The position numbers and the translations under genes were made by a program. A stretch of DNA of 64,000 bases from Vibrio galatheae (GTDB taxonomy: Bacteria > Pseudomonadota > Gammaproteobacteria > Enterobacterales > Vibrionaceae), in NCBI RefSeq assembly GCF_000967545.1, contig NZ_JXXV01000018.1, positions 248,001 through 312,000 of the forward strand, written 5' to 3'. The notes under the pieces are model-generated. The model saw only the letters and a list, made by a program, of their open reading frames with translations, was not told the DNA's origin and made no database searches. Position 1 is the first letter of the stretch. The number at the start of each line of letters is the position of its first letter. Positions 35,928 through 43,786 of this stretch are shown here, in pieces.

Positions 35928-36785
35928 ATGACTAAGAAAATACTCATAACTGGCGCAAAAGGTTTTTTTGGCACGCGCTTTATCAATCGTTATCAAGGTG
36001 AGTTTGAGATTCTTGGTTTAGATGCAGAACAGCTCGATATTACAGACAATGACAACGTCATTAAAACATTCGCCCAATTCAAACCAGACTACGTCATCCA
36101 TGCCGCCGCCATTGCTGTAACCGATTTTTGCAACCAGCACCCAGACATCGCCCATAAGGTCAATGTTCAAGGGGCTATCAATGTTGCTCAGGCGTGTAAG
36201 GCCAACGGCGCTAAGCTGGTTTTCATCTCAACCGAGCAAGTATTCAACGGCAATGTCGAACCCGGCCCATACAACGAAAACGACCAACCCGTGCCAGACA
36301 CCGTATACGGCCAGAATAAGCTCGAAGCTGAGCACGAACTGCGTTCAATTTTGGATGAAATGTGGATTCTTCGCTTTACCTGGTTATTTGGATTACCAGA
36401 GCGTAATACCACCATCAACCCGAACGTGGTTTGGAATACGCTGCAGGCATTGATCAGTGGTTCAGTGATGAAAGAGCGCAGCAACGAGTTTCGTGGCCTT
36501 ACCTATGTGCATGAATTGATTGAACAGTTCCCAACAATTTTTACCATCCCATATGGTACGTATCACACTGGTGCACACAACCCTGCCAGCCGTTATGAGA
36601 TTGCCCAGCACATCCTAACCGAGCTGGGTCAAGAGCAGCGTCTAGCCGAGATATTGCAAGTGAGTGATGCGCCTAAAACACGCGATGTTCGCCTCAACAC
36701 AAGCAAACTCGCTGAGCAAGGGGTGACGTTTACTGAAAGCAAAATGGCGATCAGCAAATGCCTGAAAGAATTCCATTTCATTTAA
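35928..36785 (+). CDS. NAD(P)-dependent extended SDR (RmlD-like)
   Basis: A 285-aa protein of the extended short-chain dehydrogenase fold close to dTDP-4-dehydrorhamnose reductases and sugar-nucleotide epimerases: GAKGFFGTRF (residues 8-17), HAAAIAVTDFCNQHP near 63, and the catalytic YGQNK (Tyr near 126). It starts 2 nt after pflC and is therefore part of the operon. There are no sugar-nucleotide genes nearby, so the substrate here is probably a keto-sugar, hydroxyacetone or related compound; the function is not known. It has no counterpart in the E. coli frw cluster as I remember it. Confidence 0.82.
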   Translation: MTKKILITGAKGFFGTRFINRYQGEFEILGLDAEQLDITDNDNVIKTFAQFKPDYVIHAAAIAVTDFCNQHPDIAHKVNVQGAINVAQACKANGAKLVFISTEQVFNGNVEPGPYNENDQPVPDTVYGQNKLEAEHELRSILDEMWILRFTWLFGLPERNTTINPNVVWNTLQALISGSVMKERSNEFRGLTYVHELIEQFPTIFTIPYGTYHTGAHNPASRYEIAQHILTELGQEQRLAEILQVSDAPKTRDVRLNTSKLAEQGVTFTESKMAISKCLKEFHFI

Positions 36786-36838
36786 GTTAAAGAGTTAGAG
36801 GGAATCTAAACATTCCCTTTCATATCAGGAGTTTCAAT

Positions 36839-37516
36839 ATGATTTACATGCTTGATACCGCTGACATAAAAGCGATTTGCAAAGCGGTTGACCTATACCC
36901 ACTGGCGGGGGTGACGACCAATCCGTCGATCGTCGCCAAAGAAAATCGCCCGTTGAAAGAGATTTTACTCGATATTCGTGAGTGCATTGGCCCAGATCGC
37001 ATGTTACATGCCCAAGTCATGGCGAAAGATGCCGAGACCATGCTGCAAGAAGCACTTGCGCTACGATCCATCGACCCAGAAATCATCGTTAAGGTACCTG
37101 TGACTCCGCAAGGGATCAAAGCGATGAAACTGATCGCAAGCGAAGGGATCCTTATTACCGCAACTGCGATTCTAACGCCACAGCAGGCACTAATGGCAGC
37201 AGTGGCGGGCGCTGAATTCCTAGCACCGTATGTCAACCGTCTAGACAATATATGCAGCGATGGTGTTGCTGTTGCCGCAGAAATGGTGGCCCTGATTGAG
37301 AATTACAATCTTGATGCAAAAGTGCTAGGCGCTTCGTTCAAGAACACGCAGCAAGTTCATCAACTGGCACTGGCTGGAGCACACTCAGTAACCATCGCAC
37401 CGGATGTTTTTGATCAATTGCTTGTTCATCCTCTCACGGATTCAGGTGTGGCGGGGTTCGTCGCCGATTGGGAAGGTGTTTATGGCGCCGACACCAATGT
37501 GCTAGACGTGCTGTAA
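36839..37516 (+). CDS. Fructose-6-phosphate aldolase-like (FsaB/TalC-type)
   Basis: A 225-aa transaldolase-fold class I aldolase. AGVTTNPSIVAKE lies near residue 24, the Schiff-base lysine is in IIVKVPVT (near 84), and LAPYVNRLDN near 128 and GASFKNTQQV near 165 match the FsaA/FsaB subfamily (220 aa), which cleaves fructose 6-phosphate or 1-deoxyfructose 6-phosphate to glyceraldehyde 3-phosphate and a ketone. It is shorter than true transaldolase. CAGGAG precedes the ATG. Position after pflDC suggests it cleaves the product of PflD. Confidence 0.9.
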   Translation: MIYMLDTADIKAICKAVDLYPLAGVTTNPSIVAKENRPLKEILLDIRECIGPDRMLHAQVMAKDAETMLQEALALRSIDPEIIVKVPVTPQGIKAMKLIASEGILITATAILTPQQALMAAVAGAEFLAPYVNRLDNICSDGVAVAAEMVALIENYNLDAKVLGASFKNTQQVHQLALAGAHSVTIAPDVFDQLLVHPLTDSGVAGFVADWEGVYGADTNVLDVL

Positions 37517-37579
37517 TGTGATCTAGCCTTTAGTTTTTGGTCGGTGAACGATAAAACTAACAATAAATAACCATTGTCG

Positions 37580-37607
37580 TGCCCAATGATATTACAATCA
37601 TTGGGCA
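37580..37607 (+). other. Perfect hairpin between fsa and the second EIIB gene
   Basis: TGCCCAATGAT pairs with ATCATTGGGCA (11 bp, 6-nt loop) in the 123-bp gap before the second EIIB gene. No T-run follows, so it may mark mRNA processing or partial termination. Confidence 0.45.
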
Positions 37608-37639
37608 TTACCATATAACTAAAATAAAAGACCACCAAT

Positions 37640-37975
37640 ATGAAAATAGTTGGAGTCACTGCCTGTATCAGTGGCGTAGCACACACTTACATGGCTGCCG
37701 AAGTGCTTGAAAAATCCTGCAAAAAAGCGGGGTATAAAATATCGGTTGAAACACAAGGTGCACTGGGTAGCGAAAACCAGCTCGCCGCATCTGATATTGC
37801 CGATGCCGATGTTGCCGTGATCATTGCAGATATTAATATTGAAGGTGCTGAGCGGTTTAGTCAGACCCGCGTCGTGCGTTGTTCTATTACGCACTTTTTG
37901 CGTAACAGCGCAGAGGTGCTACTCGCGATTGAAAAGATCCGCAAAGCCCCGCCTAATGCGGAACTCATCCTCTAA
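37640..37975 (+). CDS. Second PTS EIIB-like protein (FrwD-like)
   Basis: A 111-aa EIIB(Fru) protein with phospho-Cys9 in VTACISGVAHTYMAAEVL and the same ETQGALGSENQL stretch as the first EIIB. E. coli frwD is also a second EIIB gene placed at the end of frwC-frwB-pflD-pflC next to yijO, which is the order seen here with an araC gene adjacent. It may tune phosphate flux or serve a second substrate. Its stop codon overlaps that of the convergent araC gene. Confidence 0.88.
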   Translation: MKIVGVTACISGVAHTYMAAEVLEKSCKKAGYKISVETQGALGSENQLAASDIADADVAVIIADINIEGAERFSQTRVVRCSITHFLRNSAEVLLAIEKIRKAPPNAELIL

Positions 37976-38841
37976 TCTGTGGCTTTGATACTCGAACTTA
38001 AATACTGCGCACGATACTCTGAAGGAGATCGTGCGGTCTGGTTTCTAAATACACGGCAAAAGTAATTACTGTCTTTGAAACCGCAGCGATGCGCGACCTC
38101 TTTGACCTTCATATCGTATTCAATCAACAGATATTTTGCGCGCTCTAACCGGACATGATTCAGATACTCGTTAAACTTAAGCAGCCCTTCTTTTTGAAAT
38201 AACTGCGACAAGTAGTTCGGTGACACGTAAAAATGCTTTGCCACCGATTCTCGCGTTAACGGTTCGTGATAGTGTTGCTCTAGGTGCTCTCTTACGGCCT
38301 CAAACAAAGCATGGCTTTTCGACGGAGTTTCGACCGGCCTTTCGATAAGGTCAAGGATATGACTGAGCAAAGAGCTGATCAAAAGTCGTTTCGTCTCTTG
38401 GCTATCTGGTTGTTTTATAAACTCTTCAATGGCACTAAGAATGAAGGTGCCAATTCTTGGCCCGCGACGCAACACGCTCTCTTTGATCGCCGAATCGAAC
38501 TGCTCTCCATCCCAACTGAGTAAGCTCATGCCGAAACTCTGCTTGCCCGCCATCACGGTCAACGTCACAACGGGCTTATCCCATACTGGCTTGTTCCAAC
38601 TTTCAGCAGGCAAGTACAACACGCCCCCCTGCTTGAGAGTGTACTGGGTGTCAATGCCAAGATGGTTACCGACTTCCATATCTAGCTCACCGATTAAAAC
38701 CATTTCCACGCGCGGAAAATGCACCTGATACGCCAATGGAGGAGGTGAAGGTAAGTTCCCGGCAAAATAAACATCGCTGATTGACTGGGTATTTTTTGCG
38801 TAATGATCCAACGCATCGAGTAAATATGTTTTGTCTAGCAT
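37972..38841 (-). CDS. AraC-family regulator (YijO-like)
   Basis: A 289-aa regulator: an N-terminal cupin-like sensor (about residues 10-160) and a C-terminal AraC DNA-binding domain from about 190 with two helix-turn-helices (TRESVAKHFYVSPNYLSQLFQKEG and VKEVAHRCGFKDSNYFCRVFRNQTARSPSEYR). It is placed and oriented as E. coli yijO beside frwD, so it is the most likely activator of this PTS/pflD locus. ATG 38841 is chosen; no strong Shine-Dalgarno sequence is near it, and a TTG at 38925 would add 28 residues. A candidate operator lies 143 bp upstream. Confidence 0.86.
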   Translation of the reverse strand: MLDKTYLLDALDHYAKNTQSISDVYFAGNLPSPPPLAYQVHFPRVEMVLIGELDMEVGNHLGIDTQYTLKQGGVLYLPAESWNKPVWDKPVVTLTVMAGKQSFGMSLLSWDGEQFDSAIKESVLRRGPRIGTFILSAIEEFIKQPDSQETKRLLISSLLSHILDLIERPVETPSKSHALFEAVREHLEQHYHEPLTRESVAKHFYVSPNYLSQLFQKEGLLKFNEYLNHVRLERAKYLLIEYDMKVKEVAHRCGFKDSNYFCRVFRNQTARSPSEYRAQYLSSSIKATD

Positions 38842-38983
38842 AATCGATAGTGTATACGAATCCTTTCCTTGACGAATACAACAGACAACTTGGCACAATA
38901 CGTTGCTGTTATTAACTTGAGACAAGATAAGCGACCGCGTTCAATTAGGATATGTGCCAAATCACACTTTTCTCAACACTCAA

Positions 38984-39016
38984 CAAATATCCAGTATTTC
39001 GAACAATTACCCTGCT
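38984..39016 (+). promoter_or_regulatory. Candidate AraC (YijO-like) operator, copy 3
   Basis: CAAATATCCAGTA, identical over 13 bp to the copy before EIIC, with a weaker half-site (CAATTACCCTGCT) 20 bp on. It lies between the araC gene and the divergent phyH-like gene, so it could serve both autoregulation and control of the dioxygenase. Confidence 0.55.
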
Positions 39017-39088
39017 TATAAAGCCTGCGTTCTCCATTACCTTTGTTATCAAAGTCAGTACAAAAAGAACGCAAAAAAGGTACCCTCC

Positions 39089-39856
39089 ATGACACAGTCC
39101 GCTCAGCAATATTTGAATGCTTTAGGCGCCGATCTCGAACTCTCAGCCGAGATGATCCACCAACTTGATACATTGGGTTTCACCGTCATTCACAATGTGG
39201 TTGACGATGATTGGCTCGAAGAAATGCGCAGAACCATCGACATGCTAGTCGAGCGTGAAGGTGACAATCTGGCCATTGAACATCACCAAGAAGAAGGTGT
39301 GACACGCATTGCCAACCTGATTAACAAAGGAACAGTGTGGGAAAAGGTTTGGGCGCACCCGCTGGCACTTGCCGCATGTAAGCACATTTTTGGCGGTGCA
39401 TTTAAAATCTCAAGCCTCAATGCTCGAGAAGCACACCCTGACTGCGGCCACCAGCCATTGCATGCCGATTGGAAAAAGCCGCGACCAGATTACCCTAAAG
39501 TGCACTTGGTCAACTCCATCTGGGCGATTGACGATCTCACCCGTGAAAATGGCGCGCCGCGTATTATTCCCGGTACTCACTTACGTCCTGAATTACCGGA
39601 AGATGTACTAGACGATGTGGAAAGCGCACACCCAGACGAAGTGTATCTTGAATGCCCAGCCGGAAGTGTAATGATTTTTAACGCTCATACTTGGCATGGT
39701 GGCACCATCAACTATGCGGGAACACGCCGACGAGTCTTGCACGGCTTGTACATCGACCGCGACGACACACCGCAACAAGACCAACAAAAGTGGATCACTG
39801 ACCACACCGCGAGTCGATTAACACCAGCGCAAAAATGGCTGCTAGATGTAGAGTAA
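39089..39856 (+). CDS. Phytanoyl-CoA dioxygenase (PhyH)-family protein
   Basis: A 255-aa Fe(II)/2-oxoglutarate-dependent oxygenase. The metal triad is visible as LHADW (His-x-Asp, about residue 130) and NAHTWHGG (distal His, about 195), with a RRRVLHGLYIDR arginine motif for 2-oxoglutarate just after. ATG 39089 has AAAAAGG 8 nt upstream; the open frame extends upstream to 38954 but runs through the operator. PhyH members hydroxylate acyl-CoAs and small molecules such as phosphonates or ectoine; the substrate is unknown. An oxygen-requiring enzyme next to a strictly anaerobic glycyl radical pathway is unusual. Confidence 0.83.
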   Translation: MTQSAQQYLNALGADLELSAEMIHQLDTLGFTVIHNVVDDDWLEEMRRTIDMLVEREGDNLAIEHHQEEGVTRIANLINKGTVWEKVWAHPLALAACKHIFGGAFKISSLNAREAHPDCGHQPLHADWKKPRPDYPKVHLVNSIWAIDDLTRENGAPRIIPGTHLRPELPEDVLDDVESAHPDEVYLECPAGSVMIFNAHTWHGGTINYAGTRRRVLHGLYIDRDDTPQQDQQKWITDHTASRLTPAQKWLLDVE

Positions 39857-39914
39857 CAATCTGGTTCAGCCTTTATTGGCAAAGGCTGAACGCCTCAAAA
39901 AAGTGAGTGCGAAC

Positions 39915-41102
39915 ATGTCAATTTATAAGCTTAACAACGTCATCCAAACCTATGATTGGGGGAGTGTCACCTCCCTCCACGATATGTTTAATATCGACAA
40001 CCCTCAGCATCTACCACAAGCTGAAATGTGGATGGGCGCCCACCCCAGAGGGTGTTCTAAAGTGGTCGAACAAGATATTCCGCTTAATGATCTGTTGGTA
40101 AGAGACACGCCCAACTTGCTAGGCAGTTACACCGCAGCAAGATTCGGTGAACTACCTTATCTGTTAAAAATCATTGCTGCGCAGTCGCCTTTATCTATCC
40201 AAGTGCACCCGAGTAAGCAGAAAGCTGAACAAGGATTTGCGCGTGAGAATCGACTTGGTATTCCTCTTGATGCGGCAAACCGCAATTTCAAAGACGCTAA
40301 CCATAAGCCCGAGCTGGTATACGCGCTGACTTTTTTCCTCGCCCTTAATGGTTTTAGGCCAATTAGTGAGATCACCGCCCTCTTTCATGAAATTGATATT
40401 GAAACGATTAATCCACTAGTTGACGCGCTTATCCAACAGCCGAACGAAGCGGGGCTGCGTGACTTTTTCAGCCATATAATGACCTTGTGCGAAGCTGACA
40501 AACGCCAAGCCTTGCAACAGCTCTCATTGTTGGTTGAGAAGCCAGCCAAAAGCCGCTTGTCGAGAGAAGCATTTCATACGATCAGAACGCTGATGGTTCA
40601 TTATCAAGATGACCTTGGCCTGTTTGCCCCACTGCTGTTAAACATCATTGAGCTCGCTCCGGGAGAAGCGATGTTTCTTCATGCCGAAACCCCACATGCG
40701 TATTTATCAGGCACCGCATTGGAAATCATGGCGAATTCAGACAATGTGCTACGGGCTGGCTTAACCGCTAAACATATCGATATTGAGCAATTGATCGAGA
40801 ATTTATCGCTAAAAACCACCCACGCATCGAAGCTCATCATGTCTCCGGTGCAAAAGGAATCTCGACTGACTTACCCTGTTCCTGTCGATGATTTTTGCTT
40901 TGATATTGTTTTTTCTAACCCGACGCCACAAACGCTCTATGTTAGAAGCGCCGAGGTACTTTTCTGCATCGATGGCGAGGTGGTTGTTGAAACGCCACAG
41001 CAAACGGTCACACTCAAAAAAGGTCAATCGGCTTTTGTCACATGTGATGCGCTATCGTACCAGTTTAGTGGCAATGGCAGACTAGCCAGAGCATACAACT
41101 AG
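39915..41102 (+). CDS. manA: Mannose-6-phosphate isomerase, class I
   Basis: A 395-aa zinc cupin enzyme that interconverts mannose 6-phosphate and fructose 6-phosphate. Zinc-ligand motifs are SIQVHPSK (about 94-101), HKPELVYAL (about 130) and TPHAYLSG (about 255), followed by NSDNVLRAGLTAKHID near 277 with the active-site arginine. ATG 39915 places the usual IYKLNNVIQTYDWGS at the N terminus. It is 58 nt after the phyH-like gene and likely shares its transcript; it would feed mannose 6-phosphate or a PTS product into glycolysis. Vibrios often have more than one manA, so this may be the locus-specific copy. Confidence 0.9.
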   Translation: MSIYKLNNVIQTYDWGSVTSLHDMFNIDNPQHLPQAEMWMGAHPRGCSKVVEQDIPLNDLLVRDTPNLLGSYTAARFGELPYLLKIIAAQSPLSIQVHPSKQKAEQGFARENRLGIPLDAANRNFKDANHKPELVYALTFFLALNGFRPISEITALFHEIDIETINPLVDALIQQPNEAGLRDFFSHIMTLCEADKRQALQQLSLLVEKPAKSRLSREAFHTIRTLMVHYQDDLGLFAPLLLNIIELAPGEAMFLHAETPHAYLSGTALEIMANSDNVLRAGLTAKHIDIEQLIENLSLKTTHASKLIMSPVQKESRLTYPVPVDDFCFDIVFSNPTPQTLYVRSAEVLFCIDGEVVVETPQQTVTLKKGQSAFVTCDALSYQFSGNGRLARAYN

Positions 41103-41126
41103 GCGATGCACAGCCAGTGCGTCGCC
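41102..41126 (+). terminator. Terminator after manA
   Basis: GGCGATGCAC pairs with GTGCGTCGCC (one G-U pair) around a 5-nt loop, starting at the last base of the manA stop codon, followed by CAATGTTTTGC. Confidence 0.55.
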
Positions 41127-41176
41127 CAATGTTTTGCAACCAACAATGGTCTGTTAACTAGACTCCGTTACTGGCG

Positions 41177-42661
41177 CTACTTTCGCGCGGGTAACTCCTC
41201 TTGAGTTAAATAACCGTCATTGTTTCTATCAAAGCGATTAAAGTCTTTAGCCAACGGGCCTTTGACTTCAAGCCGTGACAGCTTGCCATCGCCGTTGCGA
41301 TCCATTCTTGCGAAGTGCCCACTAGGCCCACCGCTTGGTTTATTGCCTTTTGCGGGCATTAACGACGCTGAGCCGTTGTTTTTAAAACGCTCTGCAGGTC
41401 GTGTTATCTCACTCGGCTGCTGAACAAACACTGTATTGCCACCTCTGACACAACGCACCATGTTATCGATGCGAATCGCATCACCTTGCGGCCCATGACC
41501 TCTCGGAAACTGGCTTGCTGTGCCGGTCTTCGGATCGCTACGCTGAGAACCTGCCCCATGCACATCAATCCATGCATTACGCATATAGCCTAACGAGGAG
41601 CCAAACGCGACGTACGCACCATTCGCGCCATTTCTCATGTTTTCATGTGTGGTACTACTCCAGTAGTTGGCATAGTCTTGGCGTTTTGCTTCGCTGGTAA
41701 TGGGCGTGGTTGTAAACAGAGGGTCAATCGCCGCGCTGCCGCTCGTTGCTGGCGAACGAGTGTAATCCACAATCGACTGTAGCTCTTTTACATTCGGTAG
41801 ACGCCAATCGCTTTGCTCTGCCAGCTCAAGATTTTCACAATAGGCAAGTGCTCGCGGAAAATCCATTTGCGTCTGGCTATCTGCTTGCTGCCAAATAAGT
41901 CCCGTGGCGTTATCTACCACCGCCCCTTCACCTGTATCGACAAACTGGTTAATACCATAGTGCGGATTGCCACGCACCGCTAAGACATAGAAAGTTTTTT
42001 CGCCACCTCTTGGATTAGAAATACCATAGCCCTTGATTCGGCCATCAATAAAGTTAACCCCGAAAACAGTCTCATCTCGATTCATCGTGGTTGAAACGTA
42101 TTTGGTACTCGACACAAACTGGCTGTCAATTAAGCGCTCTCCGGCATCAACATCGCCAGCGTTGATATCAAAGTAACGAGAATCTAAGAAGGGAACCATC
42201 TGCACACTACCCGGCTGATTGATACCACTGGGATCTTGGCCATCAAACAAGATCAGAGAATAAAGTTCTTTGATCGAAGGTAATCGCCAATCGCTGTATC
42301 CAGCGTGGTCAAGGTGAGCGACGTAATCCAGAGCTTGCTGATAGCTCAGCTTGTCACTCGCATCAATCTTGCCATCGCTATTAAGATCGGTAGTCTGAGT
42401 CCAGACAAGCCCCGTCACGTTGTCACGTACAGTGCCATTACTGTTTTTGCTATAACTGGGCGCGTTACCTTGGTACTGAGCATCTTGTCCAAAAGTCGAA
42501 TCAGAAGGTGACGGACAGGTGCTCATGGCGTTTTTGGTGCCAAAACACTGACTTTGGTGAGTATCAACTATCGGTGTTGTCAGCGTATCGGCATTAGCAA
42601 AGCTTGACCAAGCTAAAGTGAGACTTAACGCTAATAAACTGTTTCTCGGTACATTTTCCAT
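41177..42661 (-). CDS. Secreted DUF1566 (Lcl) repeat protein with EF-hands
   Basis: A 494-aa protein with a signal peptide (to about residue 25, WSSFANA). It has two DUF1566/Lcl-like modules with the NGTVRDNVTGLVWTQ...YSDWRLPSIKELYSL and AVVDNATGLIWQQ...SDWRLPNVKELQSIV motifs, the lectin-like fold first seen in Legionella Lcl. The first module contains a calcium-type loop (DLNSDGKIDASD), and the C terminus has two EF-hands (DRNGDGKLSRLE and DRNNDGYLTQEE). This suggests a calcium-dependent surface or matrix protein. ATG 42661 has AAGGA upstream. It is monocistronic. Confidence 0.8.
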   Translation of the reverse strand: MENVPRNSLLALSLTLAWSSFANADTLTTPIVDTHQSQCFGTKNAMSTCPSPSDSTFGQDAQYQGNAPSYSKNSNGTVRDNVTGLVWTQTTDLNSDGKIDASDKLSYQQALDYVAHLDHAGYSDWRLPSIKELYSLILFDGQDPSGINQPGSVQMVPFLDSRYFDINAGDVDAGERLIDSQFVSSTKYVSTTMNRDETVFGVNFIDGRIKGYGISNPRGGEKTFYVLAVRGNPHYGINQFVDTGEGAVVDNATGLIWQQADSQTQMDFPRALAYCENLELAEQSDWRLPNVKELQSIVDYTRSPATSGSAAIDPLFTTTPITSEAKRQDYANYWSSTTHENMRNGANGAYVAFGSSLGYMRNAWIDVHGAGSQRSDPKTGTASQFPRGHGPQGDAIRIDNMVRCVRGGNTVFVQQPSEITRPAERFKNNGSASLMPAKGNKPSGGPSGHFARMDRNGDGKLSRLEVKGPLAKDFNRFDRNNDGYLTQEELPARK

Positions 42662-42823
42662 TGTTATTCCTTGTTTTCTCAACGTCTTTCTAGTCTAGGC
42701 GTTGGCAGGTAAAGAAATACAACATGAGCGTAAAGGTATGTAAAGTATAAGACTGACATAAACACACATTTTCCTGTCATATCAAGTAAACTGTATGAAA
42801 TTTCTAACGAAAAGTAGCCTGAT

Positions 42824-43774
42824 TTGCTGACCGATAAAACGCTGACATTTGCGACCGCCAATTTGTTTAACTTCATAGAGCCGCCCGGTGCCTATTATGA
42901 TTTTGAAAACATCTATGAGCGAGATGCCTGGCAAGAGAAATGTCGCTGGACAAAAGAGCAAATAAAGAAACTTGATGCCGATATTGTTGGAATACAGGAA
43001 GTCTTTAGCATTGAGGCCGCACAAGCGCTATTTTCCCAGTTGGGTTATCACCATTTTGCGGTGGTGGATAAACCAAACGTTGAACAAGAATACATCTACT
43101 CTCATCCAGTCGTGGCATTGGCTTCAAAGTATCCTATCAAGCAAATTCAAGCCGTTGAGCCGCCAAGTTCAATTACCGAGAATTATCACGTTGCTACACC
43201 CAAATTCAGCCGGCAACCTCTCTATGCGATTATCGATGTTCCCGACATTGGGGAAATAGCCGTGTATGTCTGCCATTTAAAGTCTCAACGAGCAACAGAA
43301 AGCCACCTCCCCGAGAAAGCCCACTCAATCGTTGGTCGCTGGCTCTCTAGTCAACAGCGAGGCTGGGAAGCGGTGATGCTCAGAGTGTTTATGGAGCAAC
43401 AATACGCCAACCACCCACTGCCAACTGTGCTATTAGGCGATATGAATCAGGCCTTAACCAGTGATATCACCAGCCTATTAACCACAAGCGCTGACATCAG
43501 CGGGCAGTCACTGCAGTTAACAGACAGTTGGCAAATTTATTCGCAAACCAATAACAAAGCCCAGCGACCAGCGACTCACTATCACTTTGCGACTGGCAAT
43601 GTGCTTGACTACGTTCTACTCTCGCCGGAGTTTCAACCTGACTCGCCCTACTCACTGGCCGATGTTGTCGCCTACCAGACACTCGATACGCACCTTATCA
43701 ACCCCAGTTTCGAGACCGACAAGCAAGCCAGCGACCATGCCTTTGTCGCCGTGACCGTTCAGTTTGTGTTGTAA
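42824..43774 (+). CDS. Endonuclease/exonuclease/phosphatase-fold protein
   Basis: A 316-aa EEP-superfamily hydrolase: FATANLFNF at the N terminus, ADIVGIQEVFS (metal-binding Glu near 56), YVCHLKSQR, VLLGDMNQA (Asp/Asn pair near 210) and SDHAFVAV (catalytic Asp-His at the end). The active site is complete; members cut DNA, sphingomyelin or inositol phosphates. No signal peptide, so cytoplasmic. The frame is closed by a TAG at 42815, so the start must be TTG 42824 or CTG 42827. The gene ends 12 nt from the convergent ABC-F gene. Confidence 0.82.
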   Translation: MLTDKTLTFATANLFNFIEPPGAYYDFENIYERDAWQEKCRWTKEQIKKLDADIVGIQEVFSIEAAQALFSQLGYHHFAVVDKPNVEQEYIYSHPVVALASKYPIKQIQAVEPPSSITENYHVATPKFSRQPLYAIIDVPDIGEIAVYVCHLKSQRATESHLPEKAHSIVGRWLSSQQRGWEAVMLRVFMEQQYANHPLPTVLLGDMNQALTSDITSLLTTSADISGQSLQLTDSWQIYSQTNNKAQRPATHYHFATGNVLDYVLLSPEFQPDSPYSLADVVAYQTLDTHLINPSFETDKQASDHAFVAVTVQFVL

Positions 43775-43786
43775 GTCGAGGTTAAT

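Noticed and set aside
38953-38966. TGTGCCAAATCACA as a CRP site.
   Set aside because: The half-sites are two bases too close for CRP.
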